Positions 1-8,253 of a DNA stretch of 64,000 bases are shown here, piece by piece (position 1 is the first letter of the stretch; the number at the start of each line of letters is the position of its first letter). Where the stretch lies: positions 1-64,000 of the forward strand of contig MPMZ01000007.1 in the NCBI GenBank assembly GCA_002238765.1, given 5' to 3'. The position numbers were made by a program, and so were the translations under genes. Origin of the DNA: Nitrospira sp. bin75 (GTDB lineage Bacteria; Nitrospirota; Nitrospiria; Nitrospirales; UBA8639). The notes below the pieces were generated by a model. That model worked only from the letters and a program-made list of their open reading frames with translations, did no database searches and was not told the origin of the DNA.

Positions 1-38
1 AGGTAGCGGACGAGAACGTTGGTATCGAGTGCGATCAC
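1..38 (-). CDS. PIN-domain toxin, VapC-like (5' end only)
   Basis: Only the first dozen codons are inside the window. On the minus strand they read as a GTG-started MIALDTNVLVRYL, which is the classic PIN-domain opening with the first catalytic Asp in a DTN motif. The GTG overlaps the TGA of the upstream AbrB-type gene as GTGA, the usual coupling of antitoxin and toxin. From the family, it would be a Mg-dependent RNase toxin. The rest of the gene lies beyond position 1. Confidence 0.7.
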   Translation of the reverse strand, partial: MIALDTNVLVRY

Positions 39-295
39 CCCTCACACGCCCCGTCGGCTATGGCCTGCTCCATGTCCTCCAAGGTGACGACCGAATCCTG
101 CTGCAGCAAGCCGAATAGACGGCTGATCGGACGTACGGGCAAAATCCGCACCTCTCCTTCGAAAATCACGTAGCGCACCCGGTCTCCGACCTGCACCCCA
201 AGCACTTCCCGCACAGGCTTAGGCAGCGTCGTCTGTCCTTTTTTGGTAATCGCTGACTCGATCATGGCGAAACCTTTATTTACCTTACTTTCCAT
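35..295 (-). CDS. AbrB/MazE-type antitoxin (VapB-like)
   Basis: An 86-residue protein. The core around residues 11-50 (ITKKGQTTLPKPVREVLGV, then GDRV) is the swapped-hairpin AbrB/SpoVT fold that binds DNA and neutralises a partner toxin. A second in-frame Met at residue 11 (position 265) is an alternative start. The next gene on the same strand begins a PIN-domain toxin and overlaps by GTGA, so this is a type II toxin-antitoxin operon. Autorepression is expected from the family. The C-terminal 35 residues probably contact the toxin. Confidence 0.85.
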   Translation of the reverse strand: MESKVNKGFAMIESAITKKGQTTLPKPVREVLGVQVGDRVRYVIFEGEVRILPVRPISRLFGLLQQDSVVTLEDMEQAIADGACEG

Positions 296-480
296 TAGCT
301 TGCCTTACAAAATTGAATTCGTCAAGGATTATTGGGGTTGAAACGTTGACTCCCCAAGCCTATACTTTTTATCAGAGAGGGAAGCAAATGGGGTTACCGC
401 TGAAACAGCGACCTTGTTTCCGGGCAAATGCGGCTACATGATGTGTTGCCCTTCGAGTGGTAAGATACGCTCGAAGGGCA
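296..480 (+). promoter_or_regulatory. Structured leader with promoter, aptamer-like hairpin, antiterminator and terminator
   Basis: A sigma-70-like promoter (TTGAAA, 17-base spacer, TATACT at about 361-366) would start RNA near 373. The RNA can form an 8-bp stem 380-387/414-421 enclosing hairpin 398-402/406-410 with an AAA loop. A strong 11-bp hairpin, 447-457/470-480, is followed by CTTTTGTTTT, as in a rho-independent terminator. An alternative stem pairs GGGCAA at 422-427 with TTGCCC at 446-451 and would break the terminator's 5' arm. This mutually exclusive pairing is the layout of a riboswitch or attenuator. I compared it from memory with c-di-GMP, cobalamin and TPP classes and could not assign it. 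The downstream gene is the secreted protein starting at 519. Confidence 0.5.
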
Positions 481-518
481 CTTTTGTTTTCACCGCACTG
501 TCCGAAAGGAGAACGGCC

Positions 519-977
519 ATGATACAAGCACTAGCCATCTCGATCATCTTCTTCTCGATGTTCGTGACCGTCCCGCCGGTTGACGCGACCTGCATGACCA
601 CGAAAGTCGGGGAAACGTCGTTCACCAATTGTACCGATGGGCGTTCCGGTTTCAGTGTGCAGTCGGGCAAGAACAGTATTCACAATTTCAATGATGGAAG
701 CACCAGCGTGACGAACTCGTTTGGTAATACCAGCGTTTCCAGCAGCAATCAGCCGGGTCTGGGTGGAACCAGCCTATCCATCAACAAGGATATGGGAGTT
801 TCCCAATGGAACGACGGCACGACCGGCGTCCACCAGAATTTCGGCAACGTGCGCGTGGACAGTTATAACGACGGCACCATCTGCACCACCGCACCGGTTG
901 GCACGACGAGTGTCACGACCTGCAATGGGGATTCGAAAGACGCGGCGAAGCGCAGCACGATTATCGGCACGAAGTAA
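519..977 (+). CDS. Secreted repeat-rich protein of unknown function
   Basis: A 152-residue protein. The chosen ATG has an AAAGGAG ribosome site about 10 bases upstream. The first ~22 residues form a signal peptide ending near VDA. The mature part is Ser/Thr/Asn/Gly-rich and carries irregular repeats built on NDG-T-S/G-V and FGN-V motifs (around residues 47-66 and 85-110), with Cys residues near both ends. This suggests a small exported beta-rich, possibly beta-solenoid or curli-like, protein. I do not recognise a named family. It is preceded by a terminator/antiterminator leader, so its expression is probably conditional. Confidence 0.65.
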   Translation: MIQALAISIIFFSMFVTVPPVDATCMTTKVGETSFTNCTDGRSGFSVQSGKNSIHNFNDGSTSVTNSFGNTSVSSSNQPGLGGTSLSINKDMGVSQWNDGTTGVHQNFGNVRVDSYNDGTICTTAPVGTTSVTTCNGDSKDAAKRSTIIGTK

Positions 978-1083
978 CGATCCTCAGACGAACAAACCGG
1001 CTGGAGAGATTGTGAACCAAACCGGGGTTCACGGTGCGCGCCTATGCCCCTGCCTTTACTCCTAAATCCTCTGCTCCAGATGC

Positions 1084-1266
1084 GTGACCTTCTCGGAACA
1101 GGCAGGCTCCCCGCACGTTCTTAAGTCACCCCTCTTCCCCGACAAGACGACTGCCGTTTACTGCAACGTAAAGGAAAATAAAACAGTGTGTAAATTCATC
1201 GTCGACGGACTGGGACCCCTGTTGACAGCGGAAGAATCTCACCGCTTATCTATCCTGGGAGACTGA
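1084..1266 (+). CDS. Possible small hypothetical protein
   Basis: A 60-residue open frame with a GTG start, lying between the secreted repeat protein and the DUF2490 gene and ending 13 bases before the latter's start codon. It has two Cys residues and no recognisable domain. No clear ribosome site is visible. It could be a short leader gene of the next operon, or chance. Apart from it, the 978-1279 gap shows nothing recognisable. Confidence 0.25.
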   Translation: MTFSEQAGSPHVLKSPLFPDKTTAVYCNVKENKTVCKFIVDGLGPLLTAEESHRLSILGD

Positions 1267-1279
1267 AAAAGGCGTCCTC

Positions 1280-2014
1280 ATGGCTGAGAAAATTCATCGC
1301 AACGTGGTCCGGCGTTTTTCGTTTGTTCATCTGCTTGGGGGAGTCCTGTTGCTGCTCGTCGTGAGCGGAACGGGAACGGAAGTTGCCCGGGCCAGCACCT
1401 TACATGACGGGCAGGTCTGGGTCCCGTTGTACAACCGGTTTTCTCCCTCGGACAAGGTGCGGGGGTGGTTCGAGGTGAACCCGAGGTTCGGGAACGACAT
1501 GTCGGAGATTCACCAACTGCTCATCCGCCCGGCCCTCGGCTATCAGATTATGCCGGGCGTTTCGCTTTGGCAGGGATATGCGTGGATCACGAATTACGAG
1601 CCACGGTTTACCGATGAACATCGCCTGTATCAACAGTTGAGCTATCGAAAGAAATTCGACGGGTGGAACATCTTCAGCCGAACTCGAACGGAACAACGGT
1701 TCATTCGCGATGCGCGAGGCGTCTCATTGCGGGCGCGCGAATTCCTGCGAATGAACGTTCCCTTGGACGACCGCAAGCAATGGTCCTTCGTGTTGTATGA
1801 TGAACTCTTTGTGTCGCTCAATGCCACCAGGAACGGTCCCCGGGCGGGATTTGATCAAAACCGGCTCTTCATCGGACTCAACCGGAAGGTGAACCGCTAC
1901 GTAAGCATGGACATCGGCTATCAGAATCAAAGCATCAACACGCCAGGGCCGCGCGCGGTCGATGTGATGAATCACATTCTCCTGATTCAGTGGTTTATCG
2001 ATTGGACGGACTGA
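1280..2014 (+). CDS. DUF2490-family outer-membrane beta-barrel protein
   Basis: A 244-residue protein. An N-terminal hydrophobic segment (about residues 14-38) acts as a signal sequence. The rest is alternating aromatic and charged strands typical of a small barrel: GWFEVNPRF, YQQLSYRKKF, WNIFSRTRTEQRF, WSFVLYDELF, and a terminal aromatic strand. Strand content and length (about 200 mature residues) match the DUF2490 family of outer-membrane proteins, whose role is unknown. It stands alone, between the small exported protein and tRNA-Gln. Confidence 0.75.
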   Translation: MAEKIHRNVVRRFSFVHLLGGVLLLLVVSGTGTEVARASTLHDGQVWVPLYNRFSPSDKVRGWFEVNPRFGNDMSEIHQLLIRPALGYQIMPGVSLWQGYAWITNYEPRFTDEHRLYQQLSYRKKFDGWNIFSRTRTEQRFIRDARGVSLRAREFLRMNVPLDDRKQWSFVLYDELFVSLNATRNGPRAGFDQNRLFIGLNRKVNRYVSMDIGYQNQSINTPGPRAVDVMNHILLIQWFIDWTD

Positions 2015-2088
2015 CCAACACGGCGACGGGGATCTGCGCGACGCGGGAAAGGTCGTTGGATCTGAGTAGCGAATTCCGGACGGTAAAA

Positions 2089-2162
2089 TGGCTGGGGGAC
2101 CAGGAATCGAACCTGGGTTCACAGATCCAAAATCTGTTGTCTTGCCCCTAGACGATCCCCCA
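2089..2162 (-). tRNA. tRNA-Gln (anticodon TTG)
   Basis: On the minus strand a full cloverleaf can be drawn. The 7-bp acceptor stem TGGGGGA/TCCCCCA is followed by a discriminator G and an encoded CCA. The T arm contains GGTTCGATTCC, and the anticodon loop has TTG flanked by T and G. The anticodon gives glutamine. The BrnTA pair lies upstream of its 5' end and the DUF2490 gene beyond its 3' end. Confidence 0.95.
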
Positions 2163-2292
2163 GCCTGGGAATTTCACCTTACCCACCCATCTTGATGCAG
2201 TCAAGGCCGTTGACGGGGCATTCCCCCGCTACAACATATGTCGATTCAATTCTCGGATTTCTTGTCACCAATGAAGAAGTGGCAGGAGTATC

Positions 2293-2643
2293 TTATTTGA
2301 TCTCGGTGGACCCGAAAATGGCTTGGCGTAGCATGTCGTTCAAGCGTGTCTGCCAGCCCGGCCCCTCCTTGCGCAAGTGCGCCGTGATGTCGGCATCAAG
2401 CCGAATGGTTATCTGCTCCTTTGTCGGGGCTTTCTGCTTACCCCGCGTTCGGCGATACGCTTCAACGATGTGCGGGACAATTTCACCAGCAGGCCGCGCT
2501 CGCTTGAACCACTCCTCGTCCAACTCGAACGTGTCGGGGTCAGCGGCGATTCCTGCATTGATTGCAACCTCTTCGCCGTCTTTGGCGGCAATCTCATCGA
2601 ACGTCATCTTGGTGACATCACTGTCGTTCGTGTTTTTGGCCAT
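2293..2643 (-). CDS. brnA: BrnA-type antitoxin
   Basis: A 116-residue protein. The C-terminal half (KEQITIRLDADITAHLRKEG, then GWQTRLNDMLRQ) is the ribbon-helix-helix fold of the BrnA antitoxin family. The start is the ATG at 2643, just after the end of the BrnT-like toxin frame, giving a 26-base overlap. Family knowledge says BrnA binds BrnT and represses the operon promoter. The longer upstream frame is shadow sequence inside the toxin gene. Confidence 0.88.
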   Translation of the reverse strand: MAKNTNDSDVTKMTFDEIAAKDGEEVAINAGIAADPDTFELDEEWFKRARPAGEIVPHIVEAYRRTRGKQKAPTKEQITIRLDADITAHLRKEGPGWQTRLNDMLRQAIFGSTEIK

Positions 2644-2977
2644 AGCGTGTCTCCTCTCGCTGATTGGCCTTGCACAGGCTGATGAGTCGGATGTTGTCGC
2701 CGCGTTCCGTGAACACAACGACATACAACCTGACACCGATGAAGCCGTAAGCGACCCATCTCGGCTCGCTAGTGCGGTCATCCGGATTGATGATGGCGGT
2801 ATCCCACCCCAAGGCTTCCATCACGGTGAAATCCACACCATGCCTGGCGATGTTGGATTTTCGCTTGGCTTCATCCCATTCGTAAAGCGTTGTTATTGCC
2901 TCTTTATTGTAACTACTATTTGAGAAAAGTTCAACTTTTTTGTAGTTACAAATAATCAGAGGCAAATCCAGCGACAA
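2618..2977 (-). CDS. brnT: BrnT-type ribonuclease toxin
   Basis: The core YEWDEAKRKSNIARHGVDF, followed by a strand ending RLYVVVFTERGDNIRLISL, is diagnostic of BrnT, a RelE-like ribonuclease that inhibits translation. The homologous part begins about 32 residues after the first ATG (2977). In between the frame crosses a long palindrome that looks like an operator, so the true start may be a non-ATG codon near 2880-2900. The gene overlaps brnA and the two form a type II toxin-antitoxin operon. Confidence 0.85.
   Translation of the reverse strand: MSLDLPLIICNYKKVELFSNSSYNKEAITTLYEWDEAKRKSNIARHGVDFTVMEALGWDTAIINPDDRTSEPRWVAYGFIGVRLYVVVFTERGDNIRLISLCKANQREETRYGQKHERQ
2907..2951 (-). promoter_or_regulatory. 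Nested palindromic operator of brnTA
   Basis: Ten-base arms TTGTAACTAC (2907-2916) and GTAGTTACAA (2942-2951) are perfect inverted repeats. They flank an inner palindrome, AAAAGTT-C-AACTTTT. The position at the 5' end of brnT suggests the autoregulatory operator bound by the BrnA ribbon-helix-helix domain. This is inference from position and symmetry. Confidence 0.5.
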
Positions 2978-3022
2978 GCAGGAACAACTTGGTCCTCTTA
3001 TTTGAATCGAATGTGGGGGCCG

Positions 3023-3682
3023 CTAATACACGCGGCCGGACACGAGCCAATGGCGATCGTCGTGCACGTCGATCAGCAGGCGGCTTAAATTCATTTCCGC
3101 CATTTGAGCTGCGATTTCGTCTTCGGTGAAGGCGCTCAATAAGGAATGATAAAAATCGTGGCGCAGTTGTTCCGGCTCATCAGCCGCGTGTTGATCGACC
3201 AGGGCCCGGGCTTCCTCCGATGTCTCCGGTCGCAACAAATCCATGATGAGCACGGGTGCCCCCGGCTTGGCGAGGATTTTCACCGCATACCAAAACTGAA
3301 ACGCGTTTGGCACATGATGCACCAGGCTATTGGAGATCACGGCATCCGCCGGGCTGTCCAACTGCAGATCCTGGAACCGCCCGCAGACGAGTCGGACCCG
3401 GTCCTCAAACCCTGCCTGGCGAACGGCTTTCTCCGCCCAATGCAGCATGGGACCGGACGCATCCACTGCGATGACGCGAAGGGCGGGACGACTGCGGAGA
3501 AGCCGGATTGGAATATCCGCCGGGCCACAACCCAAATCCAACACGGTGCCTTCCTGGAGATCCGGATACAATGCCAAAAATTGATCGACGAACCCCTGAT
3601 TTTCGTCCGCGAAATCGGCGTTCGCATATACCCGGACCTGCTCTTCCCCATCCATGATTTCCGGTTCAAGAATCCGTTCCAT
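3023..3682 (-). CDS. Class I SAM-dependent methyltransferase
   Basis: A 219-residue protein starting at the ATG preceded by GGAAGGAAG. Motif I is VLDLGCGPADIPI near residue 50, followed by the acidic motif II strand VIAVDAS and a NSLVHHV segment. This is the Rossmann SAM-binding fold, closest in style to small-molecule (UbiE/Methyltransf_25-type) enzymes. The substrate is not evident. The gene is divergent from apaH. Confidence 0.8.
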   Translation of the reverse strand: MERILEPEIMDGEEQVRVYANADFADENQGFVDQFLALYPDLQEGTVLDLGCGPADIPIRLLRSRPALRVIAVDASGPMLHWAEKAVRQAGFEDRVRLVCGRFQDLQLDSPADAVISNSLVHHVPNAFQFWYAVKILAKPGAPVLIMDLLRPETSEEARALVDQHAADEPEQLRHDFYHSLLSAFTEDEIAAQMAEMNLSRLLIDVHDDRHWLVSGRVY

Positions 3683-3836
3683 GTTCTGCACTTCCTTCCC
3701 CTGGCTTTCAGGTCCGCACCGCTCGCAGGATCGTACCCGCCCCATGAACGGGATTCAAGGTGGGGACAAATTCCGCTTGCACCATTCCCGGGTTCTGGCT
3801 AAGGTCTGATAAAGGCTCCGTTCGTAGGAAACTCGT

Positions 3837-4637
3837 ATGGCCACGTATGCAATCGGCGATATTCAGGGGTGCCTGACTCCCCTCAAGAAACTGTTGGATC
3901 GCATTCGATTCGATCCATCCTCGGACCGGCTGTGGTTTGTCGGCGATCTGGTCAACCGCGGGCCCCAGTCATTGGAAGTGTTGCGCTTCGTCAAAGGGCT
4001 CGAAGATCGTTGCGTGGTCGTGCTCGGCAACCATGATTTGCATGTATTGGCGGTGCATTGTGGAATCACGCGACTCCGGAAGCAGGATACGCTTCAACCG
4101 GTCCTGGAGGCACCTGATGCCGAGGAGTTGTTGGACTGGCTTCGCCGCCAAGCCATGCTCCATCATGAAGGCGAGTATCTGCTGGTCCACGCCGGCATCC
4201 TTCCCCAATGGTCCGTCGAACAGGCGATGCAATTGGCCGGGGAAGTGGAGGACGCCCTCAGGTCCGAAGCATATGACACGCTCTTACCGTTCATTTACCG
4301 GAGCGAGGAGACCCGTTGGTCCGATACCATCCCCGCCCCGGCCCGCCTCGGTGTGATCACAAACGTCCTGACCAGAATGCGGATGTGTTCCCGGGATGGC
4401 CTCATCGACCTTTCATTCAAGGGCCCGCCGGAGCAGGCCCCCGCCGGCCTGACCCCATGGTTTCGCCTGCCGCCTCGCACCCAACGGACCGCAACGGTGG
4501 TGTGCGGGCATTGGTCGGCCTTGGGCGTGTACATGGACGAAGGCGTGATCGCGTTGGACGGCGGGTACGTCTGGGGAAACGAGCTGGCCTGCCTTCGGTT
4601 GGAAGACAAGAAGCTGTACACGATCGCGTGTCGCTGA
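3837..4637 (+). CDS. apaH: Symmetrical bis(5'-nucleosyl)-tetraphosphatase
   Basis: A 266-residue PPP-family metallophosphatase that hydrolyses Ap4A to two ADP. The ordered metal motifs are GDIQGC (residues 7-12), GDLVNRGPQS (about 37-46) and GNHD (about 63-66), with later His residues (VHAGI, CGHWS). Length matches the enterobacterial enzyme. The stop codon overlaps the start of the downstream histidine kinase (TGATG), so the two are co-transcribed. Confidence 0.95.
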   Translation: MATYAIGDIQGCLTPLKKLLDRIRFDPSSDRLWFVGDLVNRGPQSLEVLRFVKGLEDRCVVVLGNHDLHVLAVHCGITRLRKQDTLQPVLEAPDAEELLDWLRRQAMLHHEGEYLLVHAGILPQWSVEQAMQLAGEVEDALRSEAYDTLLPFIYRSEETRWSDTIPAPARLGVITNVLTRMRMCSRDGLIDLSFKGPPEQAPAGLTPWFRLPPRTQRTATVVCGHWSALGVYMDEGVIALDGGYVWGNELACLRLEDKKLYTIACR

Positions 4638-6472
4638 TGCTGGCTGCACTCGAGCTACCTGCAGGCGGAGAACCCTTATCCGACGTCCTGGCGAGTGACT
4701 CGATGGACCTGCTCTCGAAAGATCATTCCATCCTTGAACGGCCTGTCATGCTGTTTCGCCCGTTCGGGGTGACGCCGGCCGGTGAAAAAATTCGTGACGT
4801 CAGTGGGATTACGATCAAAGCGAACGTCGAATATTTGGAAGAAGTCGTCAGCAGGAAAAACGGAGACGCCGCGGGTCGTCACGCTATTGACCGCCTCTGT
4901 GATTCCCTGAATGCCCGGATCAGCGATCCTTCGTATCACGTCACCCCGGAATTCCTGCAAAATATCTGGCACAGTTATTCCTATGAATTCACGTGTTACC
5001 TTGGTGAGTTCTGCATCCTGATCTCCGAGGATCCGAACTTTCAATTCGAAATGGGCAAACACAAATTTATTTCTCCCGTCATTCAAACGCTGGGCCGCCC
5101 ATTTTCCGTCGCGCAAATCTTCAAAATGTTTCCGCGCTTCGGAGAGAAATTTGCCAAAGATTCCTTGCGGTTCAGCGTGCGTAGCGTGACCAATGGCGCA
5201 GCCGTTCTGGGCATGACCCTGACCGAACATGTGGCTCAACAGTTCGGGCCGTACCGCAAAGGGTGCGCCTCCAGCATCTGCCAGGCAGCGAAGGGCGGCC
5301 TTGTGGCCGTGCCGCAAAAGGTTCACCACCTGGAATTTGCCGACGTCCGGGACCTCCAATGCATGGCGGACGGCGACGAATCCTGTGAATGGGAATTCCA
5401 TTGGCCGCCCCAACCGCTCTCTGAAACCCGTGGCTGGGCCGTGACCGGAGCTGCGGTCTGCGTGAGCATCATGGCCTTCATCTACGTTCGATGGATATAC
5501 CCGGAGTTGTCCTGGCTGGAGACCCTTGCCTGGACGGTCATCCCGGGGATGGCCTCCTGGTTCGCCGGTCAGTGGCACCGTCTCAAGAAGAAGGCGGAAG
5601 AGCGGGAATCCCTGCTGACGGAACAAGTGGCTTCCGGGGATGCCCGCCACGAGGAGCTGCGAGAAGCCTATCTCGATCAGGAACGAACGGTCGTGGAACT
5701 CCGCACGCTGAACGCGGATCTCGAAAACCGGGTACGGGAACGAACCCGATCACTTGATGCCGCCAATCAAAAGTTGCGTGAGCTGGATCAACGCAAATCC
5801 GCCTTCGTCTCCATGACATCGCACGAAATACGCACACCACTCACCTCCATGAAGGGGTTCGTGGAAAACATGCTGGCCGGAGTAACCGGCGATTTACGAG
5901 AGCGCCAGGTCCTGTATCTCACGCGGGTCAACTATAATATTGAACGATTGACGCGAACGCTGAACGACCTGCTGGACCTGTCCCGGATCGAAGCCGGCCA
6001 CGTGGAATTGCGATTGGCCGACGTGTCGCTGGCCGAAGTGACCGCGGAAGCTCTTGAGAGTCTGCGCCCACAGGCGGAGGCGAAATCCCTCGTGCTGGAG
6101 ACCATGGCCCCTTCGCCGCTTAAGCCGGTACGTGGAGACCGAGACAAGATTCTTCAGATCTTGACGAACCTCATTCACAACGCCATCAAATTTACGCCGT
6201 CATCCGGACGCATTGCGGTCTCGCTCACGCCGATGGAAGATTCCGCCATCCAGGTGTGCGTCGCCGACACGGGATGCGGCATCGCTGCCGAAGAGGTGCC
6301 TCACGTGTTCGATCGCTTTTATCGGATTGACCGTGAGACGACGGAGGTGCGGGGATCGGGTTTGGGCTTGGCGATTACGAAAAGTCTGGTGGACCTGCAT
6401 CAAGGCCGGATCTGGGTGGAAAGCACGGTGGGTAGCGGGAGCCGATTCTATTTTACGCTCCCTACTGGTTGA
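4637..6472 (+). CDS. Sensor histidine kinase with V4R-like N-terminal sensor domain
   Basis: A 611-residue protein; the ATG overlaps the apaH stop. Residues ~30-260 form a globular domain ending in a Cys-(x)3-GDE-(x)1-Cys pattern (LQCMADGDESCEW) that resembles the V4R/small-ligand sensor fold. Two close hydrophobic segments follow (~275-320) and then a coiled coil. HisKA carries SHEIRTPL with the phospho-acceptor His near residue 396. HATPase_c follows with N box NLIHNAIKF, G1 DTGCGIA and G2 GSGLGLA. Only 14 bases separate its end from that of an NtrC-type regulator on the other strand, which is a plausible partner. The stimulus is unknown. Confidence 0.88.
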   Translation: MLAALELPAGGEPLSDVLASDSMDLLSKDHSILERPVMLFRPFGVTPAGEKIRDVSGITIKANVEYLEEVVSRKNGDAAGRHAIDRLCDSLNARISDPSYHVTPEFLQNIWHSYSYEFTCYLGEFCILISEDPNFQFEMGKHKFISPVIQTLGRPFSVAQIFKMFPRFGEKFAKDSLRFSVRSVTNGAAVLGMTLTEHVAQQFGPYRKGCASSICQAAKGGLVAVPQKVHHLEFADVRDLQCMADGDESCEWEFHWPPQPLSETRGWAVTGAAVCVSIMAFIYVRWIYPELSWLETLAWTVIPGMASWFAGQWHRLKKKAEERESLLTEQVASGDARHEELREAYLDQERTVVELRTLNADLENRVRERTRSLDAANQKLRELDQRKSAFVSMTSHEIRTPLTSMKGFVENMLAGVTGDLRERQVLYLTRVNYNIERLTRTLNDLLDLSRIEAGHVELRLADVSLAEVTAEALESLRPQAEAKSLVLETMAPSPLKPVRGDRDKILQILTNLIHNAIKFTPSSGRIAVSLTPMEDSAIQVCVADTGCGIAAEEVPHVFDRFYRIDRETTEVRGSGLGLAITKSLVDLHQGRIWVESTVGSGSRFYFTLPTG

Positions 6473-6486
6473 CCCGGGAAGCCGCC

Positions 6487-7890
6487 TTACTTTGCGTCCT
6501 TCCGGTCTTCCGCCTGTTTTTGCTTGAGAACGCGCGCGAGGTAGGAGCGCTGGAGCCCCAGCGCTTTCGCAGCTTTGGTCTGGTTGCCATGGGTGCGTTT
6601 CAGCGCCTGCTCAATCAGAAAGTAGCGGTGGCGTTCCATGGCCTGATGGTAGGGCAAAGCACTCGCCTCCCGGACTTGGGGCTCTTCTTCATCAACTTGG
6701 GACTTTTCTTCGTAGTCGTGTGGGAGGCGTAAATGCTCGGGACCGATCTCATGGCCGGCAGCCAAGACCACGGCCCGGGCCACGGCATTCTCCAATTCCC
6801 GCACGTTGCCCGGCCACGGATACGCTCGCATGGTCCGGAGGGCGGATGCCGAGAGGTGCATGCCGGCTTTTCCCGTCTCCTTGGTATAGCGTTGCAGAAA
6901 GAGCTCGGCCAACCGAGGAATTTCATCGGGTCGTTCGCGTAACGGGGGGATGGACACACCAATCACGTTTAAGCGATGAAACAGATCTTCACGGAACGCG
7001 CCTTGTTTCACGGCCGTTGAAAGATCGCGATTCGTCGCGGCAATCACCCGGATGTTGACCCGAACGACGCGCGTCCCGCCCACCCGATGAAATTCCCGAT
7101 CCTGTAGAAGGCGCAACAATTTCGCTTGCAGGTCCGGGGCCATGTCCCCGATCTCGTCCAGGAAGAGGGTGCCTTCATCGGCCATTTCCACTTTGCCCTT
7201 TTGTTGCGTGGTCGCTCCCGTGAACGCGCCTTTTTCATGACCGAACAATTCGTTTTCGAGCAGGGTCTCGGTCAAGGCCACACAATTAATCACGACAAAG
7301 GGTTTCTCGACCCGTGTGCTCCATTGATGAATGGACCTGGCAAAGAGTTCCTTGCCCGTGCCGCTCTCTCCCAGCAACAGCACGGTGGCATCCGAAGCAG
7401 CCACCTGTTTGATCTCCGCAATGAGTGACGCCATGGCCGGCGTGTCCGCCACGATGGTGCCGTACCGGGATTCGACTTCCTGGCGCAACACCGCGACGTG
7501 CCGTTTCAGGCCTTCGCGTTCCAGGGCCTTTTGCATCACCAGGGTCAGGTGATCCATATCCAGGGGTTTCGTGAGAAAATCGGCCGCTCCACATTTCATG
7601 GCTTCCACGGCCGATTGAATCGTCCCGTGGGCCGTCATCACGATAATCGGGGGGCGATTCGCCAGGATCGCCTGCTCTTGCCGGGCCAATCGTTCCAGGA
7701 CTTCCAGGCCCGTCATCCGGGGCATTTGCAAATCGAGCAACACGAGGCCGGGGTCCTCGGACTCCAGGAGTTCAAGGGCGCGTTGCCCGTCACCGGCAGA
7801 CAGCGTGGCATAGCCCAACGCCTCCAGGCGATCCGTCAACATCAACACGATGTCGGGATCATCATCGACCACGAGAATTTTTTTCTGCAT
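6487..7890 (-). CDS. NtrC-family sigma-54-dependent response regulator
   Basis: A 467-residue protein. The receiver domain has VVDDDP and phospho-acceptor Asp53 (LVLLDLQMP) with the switch Lys in LTKP near 108. The AAA+ domain has Walker A GESGTGKE at ~174, the sigma-54-contacting GAFTGA loop and Walker B LFLDEIGD. The C-terminal Fis-type HTH is KAAKALGLQRSYLARVL. The Met ten residues into the open frame starts directly at the receiver core (MQKKILVVDDD) and is preferred. It faces the histidine kinase tail to tail and is likely its cognate regulator. Confidence 0.93.
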   Translation of the reverse strand: MQKKILVVDDDPDIVLMLTDRLEALGYATLSAGDGQRALELLESEDPGLVLLDLQMPRMTGLEVLERLARQEQAILANRPPIIVMTAHGTIQSAVEAMKCGAADFLTKPLDMDHLTLVMQKALEREGLKRHVAVLRQEVESRYGTIVADTPAMASLIAEIKQVAASDATVLLLGESGTGKELFARSIHQWSTRVEKPFVVINCVALTETLLENELFGHEKGAFTGATTQQKGKVEMADEGTLFLDEIGDMAPDLQAKLLRLLQDREFHRVGGTRVVRVNIRVIAATNRDLSTAVKQGAFREDLFHRLNVIGVSIPPLRERPDEIPRLAELFLQRYTKETGKAGMHLSASALRTMRAYPWPGNVRELENAVARAVVLAAGHEIGPEHLRLPHDYEEKSQVDEEEPQVREASALPYHQAMERHRYFLIEQALKRTHGNQTKAAKALGLQRSYLARVLKQKQAEDRKDAK

Positions 7891-8253
7891 GGGCAACCCA
7901 ACGAACGTTGGTCTTGGCAAGGAACCCGATGGTGAAACGAGAACGTGGCCCGGGTTTCGTCCCGGCCCGTGACGTCCGCCATGTCGAAACGACCGGAAGC
8001 GATTCTAGGCCCACCCTCCGGAAATCTCAACAGATTTTATAACGATTGGTTTATAATGTGTGCCGCCTGTCTTTCACTCCCCCCTTGAGGGGGAGTCGGG
8101 AAGCCAAGGGCACAGCCCGCCGGCGAACCGGTGGGGGCTATAGGGACAGGCCCTTGGACCTGCCTTCCGGCTGATTCGGGACGGCACGGGGGCCGTCCCC
8201 TACACAGTTAACGCTTGGAGTTTGCCGGAGAGCGATGCTATAGTCTCGCCGTT
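7891..8253 (+). promoter_or_regulatory. Intergenic region with two hairpins and promoter of the CARF-like gene
   Basis: There is no gene here. Hairpin ACTCCCCC/GGGGGAGT spans 8076-8096 and a second, GGGACGGC/GCCGTCCC, spans 8178-8199. Both look like dispersed extragenic repeats. A promoter for the next gene fits TTGGAG at 8215-8220, an 18-base spacer and TATAGT at 8239-8244. The predicted start near 8251 is only a few bases before the ATG at 8254, so the mRNA would be almost leaderless. Confidence 0.45.

Noticed and set aside
360-446. Cyclic-di-GMP (GEMM) riboswitch assignment for the leader
   Set aside because: GGGGTTACCG occurs, but the order of conserved elements and the GGTAGC-type receptor do not fit, so only an unassigned attenuator is claimed.
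2089-2977. tRNA-Gln as attachment site of an integrated island holding BrnTA
   Set aside because: The BrnTA pair lies at the 5' side of the tRNA, no repeated tRNA 3' end was found, and no integrase is present.
4316-4636. N-terminal extension of the histidine kinase frame into apaH
   Set aside because: The extra 107 residues are an out-of-frame reading of apaH; the ATG overlapping the apaH stop gives the homologous start.
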